Origin: SCBR16-9 sp964537975
GTDB lineage: Bacteria > Hydrogenedentota > Hydrogenedentia > Hydrogenedentales > SCBR16-9
Direction: 5' to 3'
DNA length: 64,000 nucleotides
Assembly (NCBI GenBank): GCA_964537975.1
Contig: CAZIDP010000024.1
Location: forward strand, 1-64,000
Position 1 is the stretch's first letter; the number at the start of each line of letters is the position of its first letter. The notes under the pieces are model-generated. The model made no database searches. It was not told the DNA's origin and saw nothing but the letters and a program-made list of their open reading frames with translations. The position numbers and the translations under genes are program-made. Positions 54,434-63,724 of this stretch are shown here, piece by piece.

Positions 54434-57394
54434 TTATCTGCTATCTGTTATTTTAGTGGTGTCTGGTGTCTCCATGTCTTCCCGGGGTGTTTTTGCGATC
54501 AATGCTTTGACAGGAGCAAAGGTCTCTAAGATGCGCTGATAATCGGGATCGTCTGTGCTGGCAAAAACGGCTTCCCCACATAATTCTGTGCCGCCAGCAG
54601 CTTTTGCCAGGGGAGCCAGTAGAAAACTGTTGTGCTCCGGACTGGTTATTCGGGTGAAGAACTCTCTGGGAATGGTGTCATGACATTGGTTGCATCGTTG
54701 GGCTGCCACTCCTGCAATAACTCGATCGAGGGTTTCCGGGTACATACGACGCAACCCCGGCAAATCCGGGTGTTTTGATTCAGGGGTACCGTAGTACGGC
54801 ACGTTCAGGTCAATCCAGGTGAAAATGCGCCGCTTCTCATCGGGTGAAAGGTTGATACGGTCTTCACCTTGTTCATCTGGATGTCCTGAAATGATTAAAT
54901 CGGTCAACATGCTTGCCGGAGAGCCCCATTCACCAGGTGCTACGTTTAAGATGAGCGATTCCATACCATTGTAAGTAGGAATCCAGCTTGTGTAAGGGCT
55001 TTCGCCCATCAAATGGGGTGGAAAACCGCCGATTTCCCAGTTTTCCGCACCAGTACCCCGTCGCACAAGCACATCGTAAGATACTGAAAAGAAGTCGGTG
55101 TGATCACCACTCAAGTCCACCCCAAGCGGTGCTTCATGCGCATTGTGGCAAGTGACACAATGGCGGTCCAATACAGGTTGTACTATGTGTGAATAACTGA
55201 AGCCGTGAACACCCCATTCGGGTTCTCTGAGGAAGGCTGGGGATCGTTCGCTGGCGGCAGCACGCATTGAGGAAATGGGAGGCGCGGCATAATTGCGGTC
55301 TGCATGACATCCAATGCAACTCTGACGTTCGCCGGGCATTAAATGGGTGAAGGTGCGCATTCGCTGCTGTGCGCGTCCTTCATGATCGATAGCCATAAAA
55401 TAAATCGGCACTCCAGAAGGTGCTTTGAAATACGCGGAGCCATCTGCTTCGACTTGTGCATATCCCCATACTCTTTTAGGCGCATACGTCGCGCCACTGG
55501 ATACGACCGGGAATTGAAAGCCAAAGGCCCGGCTGTCGACATGGGCCCAATAACTTTTTTCTACTTCCTGAACCACGGCAATTTCTGCGATGGAACCTCT
55601 GGATATTGCCGGTTCAAGTCCGACATAGACATCTTGCATGAATATATCGGCCCAACCAGTGCGACCTTCCAGAGTCATATCACGTAACCCTTCACTGGTG
55701 ATATCCGATGTGAGCATGGAAGGCATGGTGGTGGCCCATTCCCTTTGTTTAATTGGGCGTGCTTGAAACCAGCCCAATTCGTCTTCAGACTCCAGAATGA
55801 CCGTCCGTCCGCTCATATTAAAATCACGCAACTCCAACGTGCCATCGTTTGAACACAAAAAATAATCTGAATTGATTGGGTAGGGGCTTTCATACGGTCC
55901 ACGAATCTGATTGCCATCACCTATATCCACCTGGCCGATGGTTACATCCGGAGTCAGGTTCAATATGGCTTCTTGCGCATTGCCACCGACGCGTGGGTCC
56001 ACAATACCGATTGCGCCCCGGCAAGGGCCATTGTGGGCAGTCATTACACACATGATTTGATTGCTGCCAGGAATCACATGGGCTTCCATAAAAGTAGCCG
56101 GGCTTAAAATGCGATTGCCAAAAATACCTTCAAGGCCTGTTCCGTCTGGCCGCATAGCCCAAAGACTTTGAATCGGAATTGCGGGACGATCGACATATTC
56201 CCAGCGACTGTATAATATGCGACCATCTGGCATTACTGAGGGTGTGAAATCATTCAGGTAATTTGCGGAGATTCGAATTAAATTACTTCCATCAATATTG
56301 GAGCGGTACAATATTGGCGTAGATGTAATCCAGCAATAGGCATAGGCTGGTTTTCGATCTGACAGAAATACAATGTCGCCATCGGGCAACCAGGCGGCGT
56401 TAAAATTATTGGAATCATGATTTGTTACTTGGCGGAGGTTTGAACCATCTGCATTGATGCGGTACACCTGGAAATAGGTGTCCATGGTTCGCTTCCAGCT
56501 AAAGAGAATTTCTTGCGCGTCGTAGGACAAATCAATATCCAGTATTACACCCTCTGAGGCATCCACCAGCAGTGTTTTCTCTTGAGTTTCATCCGTCAGG
56601 TGGAAACGGTATATCCCGCCGCCTGGAGCGAGGCCCTCTTGATGATAGGAATAGACGTGGCTTGGGTGGACTGCCTGACGTTGCACTACAATCATTTCGT
56701 CAAATTCCAAGGTTCCATCATGTAAGGTTTGATGTAGTTTTTCGGAAAGGGCTACGGGAAGAATGATTTCTGATTCATTGCCCAAGAGCTTGTCTGGTGG
56801 TGAAATTGCGTACACCATAATCTCGGAGGCACCTGGGTTGGGGCCACCGAATGAGCCACTGAATACCATCTGGAGTTGATTTGTGTGTACGGGAAAATTC
56901 AGCGGAATACGCTGTGCGCCATGTCCATAATATAATGGTTGATCTGCTACAGGACTTTCATTTTCTGGAACGTATACACGGCAATGTCGCCAACTGTCTC
57001 CCCGGGTAAAACTTGTACGCCCGTAGTATACGAGTTCGACGATATCCTGGGGGGTATCCCAAGTAAATATCAATTCTGCACCTTCTGGATGCGTAGCCCC
57101 GTTGACAGCCCAGACCTTTCCTGCATCGTCGCGGCTATCTGCAGCAGGTATGATTTCATTGGCTACGTTTTGTGCCACATAGGCCTCACTGAATTCTGAA
57201 GTTGCAATTACCGTTGCCTGGAGTGCCAGGTTTTCTGGAAGATCGTTTGCATTTACTGGCAGGCTCAATTGGCCAACAGCCAAGAGTAAAATGCTGCATA
57301 ACTTGAAATACACACTGCAAACCAAAGTACCTTTCGGTGACTGCATGTAGCCTGAATTCATGGCGGAACAAAGATTCATCTTTGGTGGTTGCAT
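54434..57394 (-). CDS. HzsA-like beta-propeller/triheme cytochrome c protein
   Basis: The 986-residue exported protein has a signal peptide (about 1-49, helix FKLCSILLLAVGQLSLPVNA) and a discoidin-like beta-sandwich (about 50-195). Next come PD40/WD40-like propeller repeats (about 240-560, e.g. YRINADGSNLRQVTNHDSNN), and then a C-terminal region with three CxxCH heme sites: CIGCH near 692, CVTCH near 745 and CNQCH near 901. This layout is that of the 'hydrazine synthase alpha subunit-like' proteins abundant in Planctomycetota, Lentisphaerota and relatives that do not perform anammox; hydrazine synthesis is not implied. AAGGGTAGG lies before ATG 57394. The protein probably acts in the periplasm in an uncharacterised redox role. 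It stands alone, with no other subunit adjacent. Confidence 0.8.
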   Translation of the reverse strand: MQPPKMNLCSAMNSGYMQSPKGTLVCSVYFKLCSILLLAVGQLSLPVNANDLPENLALQATVIATSEFSEAYVAQNVANEIIPAADSRDDAGKVWAVNGATHPEGAELIFTWDTPQDIVELVYYGRTSFTRGDSWRHCRVYVPENESPVADQPLYYGHGAQRIPLNFPVHTNQLQMVFSGSFGGPNPGASEIMVYAISPPDKLLGNESEIILPVALSEKLHQTLHDGTLEFDEMIVVQRQAVHPSHVYSYHQEGLAPGGGIYRFHLTDETQEKTLLVDASEGVILDIDLSYDAQEILFSWKRTMDTYFQVYRINADGSNLRQVTNHDSNNFNAAWLPDGDIVFLSDRKPAYAYCWITSTPILYRSNIDGSNLIRISANYLNDFTPSVMPDGRILYSRWEYVDRPAIPIQSLWAMRPDGTGLEGIFGNRILSPATFMEAHVIPGSNQIMCVMTAHNGPCRGAIGIVDPRVGGNAQEAILNLTPDVTIGQVDIGDGNQIRGPYESPYPINSDYFLCSNDGTLELRDFNMSGRTVILESEDELGWFQARPIKQREWATTMPSMLTSDITSEGLRDMTLEGRTGWADIFMQDVYVGLEPAISRGSIAEIAVVQEVEKSYWAHVDSRAFGFQFPVVSSGATYAPKRVWGYAQVEADGSAYFKAPSGVPIYFMAIDHEGRAQQRMRTFTHLMPGERQSCIGCHADRNYAAPPISSMRAAASERSPAFLREPEWGVHGFSYSHIVQPVLDRHCVTCHNAHEAPLGVDLSGDHTDFFSVSYDVLVRRGTGAENWEIGGFPPHLMGESPYTSWIPTYNGMESLILNVAPGEWGSPASMLTDLIISGHPDEQGEDRINLSPDEKRRIFTWIDLNVPYYGTPESKHPDLPGLRRMYPETLDRVIAGVAAQRCNQCHDTIPREFFTRITSPEHNSFLLAPLAKAAGGTELCGEAVFASTDDPDYQRILETFAPVKALIAKTPREDMETPDTTKITDSR

Positions 57395-57718
57395 TTTTAC
57401 CTACCCTTATGCGCTCAGTGAGAATATTGTTGTTGGTGATCATCTGTAATCTTATACTCGAAATTATCACATATCAACACCATGACAGGTATGTTTCAAC
57501 ATGTATATATAGATACTTCATGTTCTTGTGCAGAAGCCACGCTCCTGGAGTTATAATAAAGTTCCAACATCTGATACGTAATCACCGTGCTATCTAACAA
57601 ATATATGATGGTGAGCGGGATTGTTGATAGACTTAAAAAACACCTATGATATACTGCTACTCGAATTTATATTATGTTGACCATAACTGTGATCATAAAG
57701 AGGTAAAGGGAGATATTT
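57395..57718. other. Gene-free divergent region
   Basis: The 324 bases between the divergent HzsA-like and M42 peptidase genes should contain promoters for both. I recognised none with confidence. Confidence 0.4.
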
Positions 57719-58777
57719 ATGCGTTCAGAATCAATGGCATTCCTTCGTCGGTTATTGGAAACACCCAGTCCCTCCGGCTTTGAGTCGCCCATACAGGAAT
57801 TGTGCCGAGAGTACATGACGCCGTATGTGGAAGAAATATACAAGGATGTTCATGGCAACCAATATCATGTGCTGAATAAGAAAGCCGAGCTGCGGGTCAT
57901 GTTGGCAGGGCATGTGGACGAGATTGGCCTGATGGTAAATACAATTGACGATAATGGGTTTATCGGTTTTGTGCCTATCGGCGGGGTGGATGTGCTGACC
58001 TTGCCGGGGCAGCGGGTGATAGTGCATGGTGCTGCCGGTCCGGTTCAGGGCGTCATTGGCCGCAAAGCGATTCATCTAACGCCTGCCGAGGACCGCAAGA
58101 AGCCCATGGAAATGCATGAGATGTGGGTGGATATTGGTGTGAAAGACCGCGATGAAGCCATGTCTCTGGTAGCGGTTGCTGATCCCATCACACTGGATGT
58201 CGGCTATCGTGAGTTGCGCAATAACCGGGTCGTGGCCCGGGGCCTGGATGACCGAATCGGCGCATTTGTCTGTATGGAAGCGGTACGGTTATTGGCGGAG
58301 ACAGCGTTGGAGGTGGCCGTGTATTGTGTTACCACCGTTCAGGAAGAAATCGGGCTGCGTGGCGCGACGACCAGTGCGTATGGGTGCAATCCGCATGCGG
58401 GTATTGCCGTTGATGTTGCCTGGGCCACGGACCATCCAAATGGCGAAGGCGAGCGGTATGGCAAGACCGCGCTGGATGCCGGACCCATTATTGGGCGCGG
58501 CCCCAATGTGAATCCGGCGGTATATCAGGGGCTGATGGAAGCCGCGAAGGAAGAAGACATACCGGTGCAACCTTTTGCAAAGCCCAGGGGTACTGGTACC
58601 GATGCCAATGCCATGCAATTGAGTCGTGGCGGTGTGGCCACAGCCGTGGTGGGTATTCCCAACCGTTACATGCATACCCCTGTGGAAGTCGTATCGCTTA
58701 TGGACGTGCAGCAGGCTGCTACGCTCATTGCCCGCTGGATACGGAATCTCAAGCAGGATACGTCATTCATTCCTTGA
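57719..58777 (+). CDS. M42 family aminopeptidase
   Basis: The 352-residue cytoplasmic metallopeptidase has the M42 (FrvX/TET aminopeptidase) pattern: TPSPSGFESPIQELCREYM at the N-terminus; metal ligands in LAGHVDEIGLMV near residue 63, RGLDDRIGAF near 178, VQEEIGLRGA near 210 with the catalytic Glu, AVDVAWATDHP near 233, and the final His in PNRYMHTPVEVV. These enzymes form dodecameric shells that trim peptides from the N-terminus using two Zn or Co ions. AAAGGGAGA precedes ATG 57719. It is transcribed alone, converging on the sulfatase gene. Confidence 0.94.
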   Translation: MRSESMAFLRRLLETPSPSGFESPIQELCREYMTPYVEEIYKDVHGNQYHVLNKKAELRVMLAGHVDEIGLMVNTIDDNGFIGFVPIGGVDVLTLPGQRVIVHGAAGPVQGVIGRKAIHLTPAEDRKKPMEMHEMWVDIGVKDRDEAMSLVAVADPITLDVGYRELRNNRVVARGLDDRIGAFVCMEAVRLLAETALEVAVYCVTTVQEEIGLRGATTSAYGCNPHAGIAVDVAWATDHPNGEGERYGKTALDAGPIIGRGPNVNPAVYQGLMEAAKEEDIPVQPFAKPRGTGTDANAMQLSRGGVATAVVGIPNRYMHTPVEVVSLMDVQQAATLIARWIRNLKQDTSFIP

Positions 58778-58824
58778 TATCATGTTAAAAAAATACGTTT
58801 GGTGTTTACAACGCGCCACCGGAG

Positions 58825-60321
58825 TTATGCACTGTCTTCCTGGCTGTCCGGATTTATCGTGGGCATTTTGGCATCGGTTTCGTCTCGGAACTGCTGTAAC
58901 ATGGCTTTGAACTTTGCCGTATATTCCGGATGATTTGCGGCCAGGTTGTACTGTTCTACCGGATCGATTTCCAGGTTGTACAACTCGGCTTCACCCGATT
59001 CATAATTTTCAATATATTTCCATTTACCCTCACGTACGGCACCACTGGGGAATCCACCCTGGTTGCCGTAGTGGGGGTAATGCCAGTAAATCGCACCGCG
59101 ATCAAATGCCTCCCCACGCAACAGAGGCGCAAAACTCTTGCCATCCAGATGCTGGTCTGGCATTGCGGGCAGATGAAGCATTTCAAGGATGGTGGGGTAG
59201 AAGTCGGTGCTGATGATCGGTTTGTCGGAAATAGCACCTTCTTCAGTCACCCCAGGCCATTTCACGATCAGCGGTACGCGGATACCTCCTTCATATATCC
59301 AGCCCTTCCCGGCTCGCATCGGCAAGTTGGTCGTCGGATGGCCTTCCGAAGTTGAGAGGCCCCCATTGTCTGAAAAGAAATAGATGATAGTATCTTCTTC
59401 CAGACCTGATTCCCGGATTTGATCCAGTACCTTACCGACCGCAGAATCCAGCGTTTCTACCATTCCGGCATAGATGGCATGATCTTGGGTCAAGCGTACT
59501 CTGCGATCACCTTCTTCACCCCAGAGGGCTTCCAGTTGCATGGAAGCGCGTTTGGCTTCGTACTTTGCTTCCAGGTCATCCCGTGTCATCAAGGGGGTAT
59601 GCACCGAATAAAATGAAAGATAGGCCAGAAATGGCGTATCTGTTTCTTTGCATTGCGCGATGAATTGTGCCGTTTCTTCTGCCAGTCGATCCGGCAGGTG
59701 CTCACCAGCCGGGCCATCCTCTAACCGGGGATTGCCATAAGGTGAGAAGTACTGGTTGCCACCATATGGACCACCGCGTTCATGGCCCCCTTTGTTGATG
59801 TCAAAACCATGGTCCTCCGGCCAGAAACCGGGTTCGGGGCCCAAATGCCACTTGCCTGCGAAGAAAGTACGGTACCCGGCATCTTTCAGTGCATCTGCCA
59901 GGGTGATCTCGCCAGCAGGAAGATGATCTACATAATGGGCTGGGAGCAAGGGTTTGTGACGTGTCCAATGATTCTCGACAGTGTCGGGCTGCGGTGCGCC
60001 AAAATAATCGGTGGTATCCAGGCGCGCTGGATATTTTCCGGTCATGATACTGGCACGGGTGGGTGAGCAGACCTGAGAAGCAGTGTAGGCGCTGGTAAAG
60101 CGTATGCCTTCCGTGGCAAGACGGTCCAGGTTGGGTGTTTCATGAAAAGTGCTTCCGTAGCACCCCAAATCCATCCAGCCCAAATCGTCGGCCAGAATAA
60201 AAATGACATTGGGTTTACGAGCGGCATGTGCTTTGCCAGTTGTAATGCTTGTTCCGATACCGGTAAGTGCTACAGATGTTGCCAGTCCTGAAAATTTCAA
60301 GAAGTCGCGACGTGTCATCAT
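58825..60321 (-). CDS. Tat-exported type I sulfatase
   Basis: The 498-residue protein starts with a twin-arginine signal (TRRDFLKFSGLATSVAL), so it is folded before export. The sulfatase core has the N-terminal metal ligands in LADDLGWMDLGCYG, and the C-x-P-x-R signature C85-S-P-T-R, whose Cys is converted to formylglycine, the catalytic residue. Other motifs are GKWHLG near residue 157 and FFSDNGG near 307. It removes sulfate esters, most likely from polysaccharides such as algal glycans; the exact substrate is unknown. A formylglycine-generating or radical SAM maturase must be encoded elsewhere. A ribosome-binding site GGGGAAGC lies before ATG 60321. Confidence 0.95.
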   Translation of the reverse strand: MMTRRDFLKFSGLATSVALTGIGTSITTGKAHAARKPNVIFILADDLGWMDLGCYGSTFHETPNLDRLATEGIRFTSAYTASQVCSPTRASIMTGKYPARLDTTDYFGAPQPDTVENHWTRHKPLLPAHYVDHLPAGEITLADALKDAGYRTFFAGKWHLGPEPGFWPEDHGFDINKGGHERGGPYGGNQYFSPYGNPRLEDGPAGEHLPDRLAEETAQFIAQCKETDTPFLAYLSFYSVHTPLMTRDDLEAKYEAKRASMQLEALWGEEGDRRVRLTQDHAIYAGMVETLDSAVGKVLDQIRESGLEEDTIIYFFSDNGGLSTSEGHPTTNLPMRAGKGWIYEGGIRVPLIVKWPGVTEEGAISDKPIISTDFYPTILEMLHLPAMPDQHLDGKSFAPLLRGEAFDRGAIYWHYPHYGNQGGFPSGAVREGKWKYIENYESGEAELYNLEIDPVEQYNLAANHPEYTAKFKAMLQQFRDETDAKMPTINPDSQEDSA

Positions 60322-60463
60322 GTGAAGCTTCCCCGTTATTATAAATTCTGCTGAAGAACATTTGACTTGTCATGGTCATTATTGCCTCTGAACAGTTATT
60401 ACTGTAAATGCACCCAATAGCTGAACGCAACCTGTCAGATAAAAAAGTATCTCTTGTTTGTAT

Positions 60464-60497
60464 TAAAAAAACAGCCCCAGATAAAACAGGGGCTGTT
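60464..60497 (-). terminator. Terminator of the small lipoprotein gene
   Basis: On the minus strand AACAGCCCC pairs perfectly with GGGGCTGTT (60470-60497), followed by a T-run. It lies 43 bases after the stop at 60541. Confidence 0.92.
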
Positions 60498-60540
60498 GTG
60501 AAACAAGATATAAATAGTATAAGAATAGAGGCGTACGGGT

Positions 60541-61110
60541 TTAGAAACCTAGTTCCTGTATTTGCTCCATTTGGCGGTCGCTGTAGTTATCGGTGGTGTT
60601 GTGAATATTCTCGCGTGCGTATCCACCAGTACGACTCAACGCGGAACCACCTTGTTGGGGCATGCTTTCGCGTACACCAGCACCGGTCATGTATTGACCC
60701 ATAGGGGATAAACCGGTGCCCGGAGGAGCACCTGGAGCTGCACCTGGTTGGAGCACTTGCTGACCAGGATGTGCCAAATAGCCATTTTGGTTGTTGTAGA
60801 TAAAAAGCTCACCTGATTCGGTTCGAGGTGGTGAACTCAGGTATTGCGGTACCAAGTCGTCCAGTGAATTGGGATAAAATCCTGTTGCCGTGCCGTACTG
60901 GTTGATGGCCTGTTGGATTTTTTCCAGGGTTTGCATGTCGGATGCTGGTATCCCTGCTGTTGGTGTTGCTTGCTGGCGTTGTAATTGCCGCGTCATTTCT
61001 TCTGCCTGCTTGCCTTGCAACTCACCTTGAATGGCAGACGACATCAGAACATCGAGACCGCATCCAGACAACACGATACTGAGGAAACCAACGCCGAGTA
61101 CTCTTTTCAT
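60541..61110 (-). CDS. Predicted lipoprotein of unknown function
   Basis: The 189-residue protein has a lipoprotein signal with lipobox LSGC at about residue 17 (MKRVLGVGFLSIVLSGCG). A helical segment of Gln-rich sequence (QGELQGKQAEEMTRQLQRQQ) and then KIQQAINQYGTATGFYPNSLDDLVPQYLS follow; the latter resembles the periplasmic part of type II secretion pseudopilins (GspG-like 'YPxSLdeLvpkYL'). A Gly/Pro-rich disordered C-terminus follows. GGAGGTG lies directly before ATG 61110. The gene is divergent from the zinc-linked locus and ends at a strong terminator. Function unknown. Confidence 0.75.
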   Translation of the reverse strand: MKRVLGVGFLSIVLSGCGLDVLMSSAIQGELQGKQAEEMTRQLQRQQATPTAGIPASDMQTLEKIQQAINQYGTATGFYPNSLDDLVPQYLSSPPRTESGELFIYNNQNGYLAHPGQQVLQPGAAPGAPPGTGLSPMGQYMTGAGVRESMPQQGGSALSRTGGYARENIHNTTDNYSDRQMEQIQELGF

Positions 61111-61149
61111 GGTTTTCACCTCCAAGATTGATATGAAAGAATTGTACCA

Positions 61150-61245
61150 TGTTATTATCGAGTATTGTGACATAAAGTTGACAGGCAACATAATAATGAA
61201 TTATCATTACCGAACAAGATTGAGAAATCATTATCGAATAGAAAC
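61150..61245. promoter_or_regulatory. Candidate metal-regulator (Fur/Zur-like) operator region
   Basis: In the divergent gap before the His-rich genes there is an inverted repeat TAATGA-ATTA-TCATTA at about 61192-61207, close to Fur-family operators, and a repeated ATCATTAYCGAA at about 61203 and 61229; TTATTATCGAG at 61153 is similar. The arrangement suits a Zur or Fur repressor of zinc uptake, but the consensus for this lineage is unknown to me. Confidence 0.4.
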
Positions 61246-61261
61246 CTTTGGAGGAAAATTT

Positions 61262-61813
61262 ATGGTGTTCCGTTTATTTGCAGGTGTATTCGCCTTGGCC
61301 GCAACTATCAGTCTTATGGGGTGCCCCACGCCCCCACCTCACCACGATCATCCTGAGCTTGAAGGTGATTGGCAACGTCGTAGTCCCGAAAATGCACATC
61401 AATGGGAAGAGGAACAGATTCATTTTGAAGAAGGGGAGTCACACGACTCCGGTGTGGTTCATTATTTTGGTCCCTTTGGTGGGCCCAATGCCATGTTGGA
61501 CAGCAAGCATGAAGAGGTTCCCTTGTATCCGGTTTTCAGTGGTACCTATGAGATAGATGAATCTGCCGATCCTCACACGATAGATTTTAACTGGACCAAT
61601 TACTGGCCGGATGAGGATGAAGATACAGAATTTGTACCTTTCACGCAAAAAGGTATATGGGAAGCGATGATTGATGATCATGGAGATCACAGTCATGATC
61701 TGCTGTATATCAATTTTGGTGATTCGAATACGTACCCAGAAGATTTCCTTGACGAAACACATGGGCAGGAAATCAAATTTGAACGCATCGATGACCACCA
61801 TGACCATGACTAA
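61262..61813 (+). CDS. Zinc-locus lipoprotein, His/Asp-rich
   Basis: The 183-residue protein has a lipoprotein signal with lipobox LMGC at about residue 21 (ATISLMGCPTPPP), then HHDHPELEGDW and a body rich in His, Asp and Glu, ending in DDHHDHD. The body (about 55-160) alternates beta-type strands with acidic turns, including HYFGPFGGPNAMLDS and FSGTYEIDES. I do not recognise a family. Clusters of His at both ends suggest metal binding, and the neighbours (His-rich small protein, His-rich porin-like protein, ZnuA) point to zinc. GGAGG lies six bases before ATG 61262. It is probably the first gene of the unit. Confidence 0.7.
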   Translation: MVFRLFAGVFALAATISLMGCPTPPPHHDHPELEGDWQRRSPENAHQWEEEQIHFEEGESHDSGVVHYFGPFGGPNAMLDSKHEEVPLYPVFSGTYEIDESADPHTIDFNWTNYWPDEDEDTEFVPFTQKGIWEAMIDDHGDHSHDLLYINFGDSNTYPEDFLDETHGQEIKFERIDDHHDHD

Positions 61814-61865
61814 GATGCGTAAAGCACACCTTTGGGTGTCAGCTTTATAATATAGTGTTTTTCAT

Positions 61866-61899
61866 AACCAGTCGATCTATTAGAAATGATCGGCTGGTT
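61866..61899 (+). terminator. Stem-loop between the zinc-locus lipoprotein and the small His-rich gene
   Basis: AACCAGTCGATC at 61866-61877 pairs with GATCGGCTGGTT at 61888-61899 (one G-T pair), followed by a weak T-rich stretch. It may terminate part of the transcription from the first gene or protect mRNA ends. Confidence 0.6.
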
Positions 61900-61954
61900 A
61901 TACGTACTTTTATAATGTGTTTATCAACTTGGTTATGAGAAAAGGAATTGTATT

Positions 61955-62119
61955 ATGCATATCAAGCGTATAACTTCATTACGGCCTCAGCAAGCCAATA
62001 TCCGTCAGAATCTTGAGGTAGTATTATTGTTTCTCGATGTAATTCACTCAATTATCGCTATTATCAATAAAACACCAATTGACGATGATCATGACCACGA
62101 TCATGATCATACGCACTAA
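61955..62119 (+). CDS. Small protein of 54 residues with His/Asp tail
   Basis: The 54-codon gene encodes a basic N-terminus (MHIKRITSLRPQQANIRQNL), a hydrophobic segment (EVVLLFLDVIHSIIAIINK) and a tail DDDHDHDHDHTH. The alternating Asp-His tail is a classic Zn2+ (or Ni2+/Co2+) ligand cluster. AAAGGA lies before ATG 61955. It fits between two other His-rich genes, so it is likely a component of zinc handling, perhaps held at the membrane by its hydrophobic helix with the tail as a metal buffer. I know no named family. Confidence 0.65.
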   Translation: MHIKRITSLRPQQANIRQNLEVVLLFLDVIHSIIAIINKTPIDDDHDHDHDHTH

Positions 62120-62228
62120 TTTTGGTGAAGAATCAGCTAAAGAACTTGACACAACCTTTATTTACTATATTTTACTATATTTTACAATAACCGCAATGAT
62201 GTTATAACTGAATTTGGAGAATGCGGTA
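62120..62228. other. Leader of the porin-like gene with short tandem repeat
   Basis: The gap contains TTTACTATAT repeated directly (62161-62180, plus half of a third copy), and a small palindrome GTTATAAC at 62201-62208, which could be half of a Zur-type operator. Support is weak. Confidence 0.3.
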
Positions 62229-63704
62229 ATGAAACCTATGCGGACCGGGCAAATTTTTGCCTTATTAATCGCACTACTGCTGGCTTTTGTGCAGTCCACT
62301 CCAGCCCAGCAATCACAAAATGACATAGAAGAGCTTCGCCAGACGATTCAGGTGCTCCAGGAGCAAATGCAGCTGATGCAGGAATCGTACAATGATGAAA
62401 TACGTAAACTGCATAGCGATATAGAGTATTTGAAGCAGGAACGTCCGGTAACAGATGCGGAACTGGAACGTGAATTCGCTGAAGCTCTTCGTGATGACAC
62501 GCCAGAAGAACCACAACTTACCTTGGTGGATACACTTCGTCAGGGCGGTCGTATCAGCTTGAGTAACTACCTTGATATATCGGCGAATGTTGACATGGTT
62601 GGGCGATTACACAGCAACTCGCTGCGTCGTGATCGTGAATATCTCGATGTTCGTCATGTGGAATTGGGGCTTTCCGGTGCTGTAGACCCTTATGGTCGCT
62701 TTGTCATGTATATTGGCATGCACCCCGGTCATGGGCATGACCATGAAGACGATCATGATCATGATCATGGTGCGTTTGCTTTTCCCAGTTATCGGAATCC
62801 TGGTGTAAATGCATTGGCAGGTAGCCTGGACCGGTTATTAAACTGGTATTGGGACAACCGGTATTGGCATCCTCGGGAGCATGAGCATGAGGAATGGGAA
62901 CTGGATGTAGAAGAAGCCTATTTCCTGATGGACAAGCTTCCAGGAAACCTTCAGTTGAAGGTCGGTAAGTTTCGGGCGGCTTTGGGAAAAGCTAATTTGG
63001 AGCACCTTCATGCCCTTTCCTGGACCGATTACCCGCTGGTGATCAAAAATAATTTTGGGAATGAAGGTTTGATGGGGATTGGCGCTTCTCTGAGCTGGCT
63101 GGTTCCCAATCCGGCAGATCATTATCTGTTATTAACATATGAAGCTTTTAAGAATGACAATCCTGCTGTATTTGCGGGAGATGATGCTACCGACCTTGTG
63201 CATTTGTTGAATCTGAAGAGTTTCTGGGATTTTGATGATCAGCACACCGTGGAGCTGGGCTTAACCGGTGCCTGGGGTCCAAACGACAGCCGGCATGGCA
63301 GCAATGCAACGTGGTTGCAGGCCGTAGACCTGACCTACCGTTGGCGTCCCCTGGATGCAGGTCTGTACCGTTCGTTCATGTGGCAGACCGAGGCAATCTT
63401 TGTACAAAAAGATAATGATTGGGGCGACAAGATAAGCAGCTATGGTTGGTTTACTGGCGCGGAATACCAGTTTGCCCGTCGCTGGTCGGTAGGAGCACGG
63501 TATGATTTCGCGCAATGGCCAGATGATGACCGTTTTCGTGAGCATAATTACCAGGTCTTCACCACCTTCCGTCAGAGTGAATTTGCCTACTGGCGCCTGG
63601 GATATCGTCATCGTGATCCGAATTTCGGTTCCAAGTACAATGATCATGAATTGTTCCTGCAACTGAATGTTTCTGTAGGCGCCCATGGCGCACATCGTTA
63701 TTAG
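62229..63704 (+). CDS. Porin-like outer-membrane protein with His-rich loop, zinc-linked
   Basis: The 491-residue protein has a signal peptide (about 1-27, ending TPA), a coiled coil (about 30-75, IEELRQTIQVLQEQMQLMQE) and then a long beta-type domain typical of trimeric porins of the phosphate-selective (OprP-like) group, ending in an aromatic-rich strand. A loop near residues 170-185 reads GHGHDHEDDHDHDHGA, and REHEHEEWE follows near 222. The coiled-coil plus beta-barrel layout matches outer-membrane proteins found beside znuA genes. GGAGA lies eight bases before ATG 62229. With ZnuA next, it is likely to admit or capture zinc across the outer membrane; this is inference. Confidence 0.75.
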   Translation: MKPMRTGQIFALLIALLLAFVQSTPAQQSQNDIEELRQTIQVLQEQMQLMQESYNDEIRKLHSDIEYLKQERPVTDAELEREFAEALRDDTPEEPQLTLVDTLRQGGRISLSNYLDISANVDMVGRLHSNSLRRDREYLDVRHVELGLSGAVDPYGRFVMYIGMHPGHGHDHEDDHDHDHGAFAFPSYRNPGVNALAGSLDRLLNWYWDNRYWHPREHEHEEWELDVEEAYFLMDKLPGNLQLKVGKFRAALGKANLEHLHALSWTDYPLVIKNNFGNEGLMGIGASLSWLVPNPADHYLLLTYEAFKNDNPAVFAGDDATDLVHLLNLKSFWDFDDQHTVELGLTGAWGPNDSRHGSNATWLQAVDLTYRWRPLDAGLYRSFMWQTEAIFVQKDNDWGDKISSYGWFTGAEYQFARRWSVGARYDFAQWPDDDRFREHNYQVFTTFRQSEFAYWRLGYRHRDPNFGSKYNDHELFLQLNVSVGAHGAHRY

Positions 63705-63724
63705 AAAGCAGGAGGATAAACAGC

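Noticed and set aside
54434..57394. True hydrazine synthase (anammox)
   Set aside because: No other Hzs subunit or hydrazine-related gene is present, and HzsA-like proteins are widespread in non-anammox bacteria.
62745..62768. Repetitive GATCATGATCAT stretch as a CRISPR or tandem repeat element
   Set aside because: It is coding sequence for the Asp-His loop of the porin-like protein; no spacer-repeat arrangement exists in the window.
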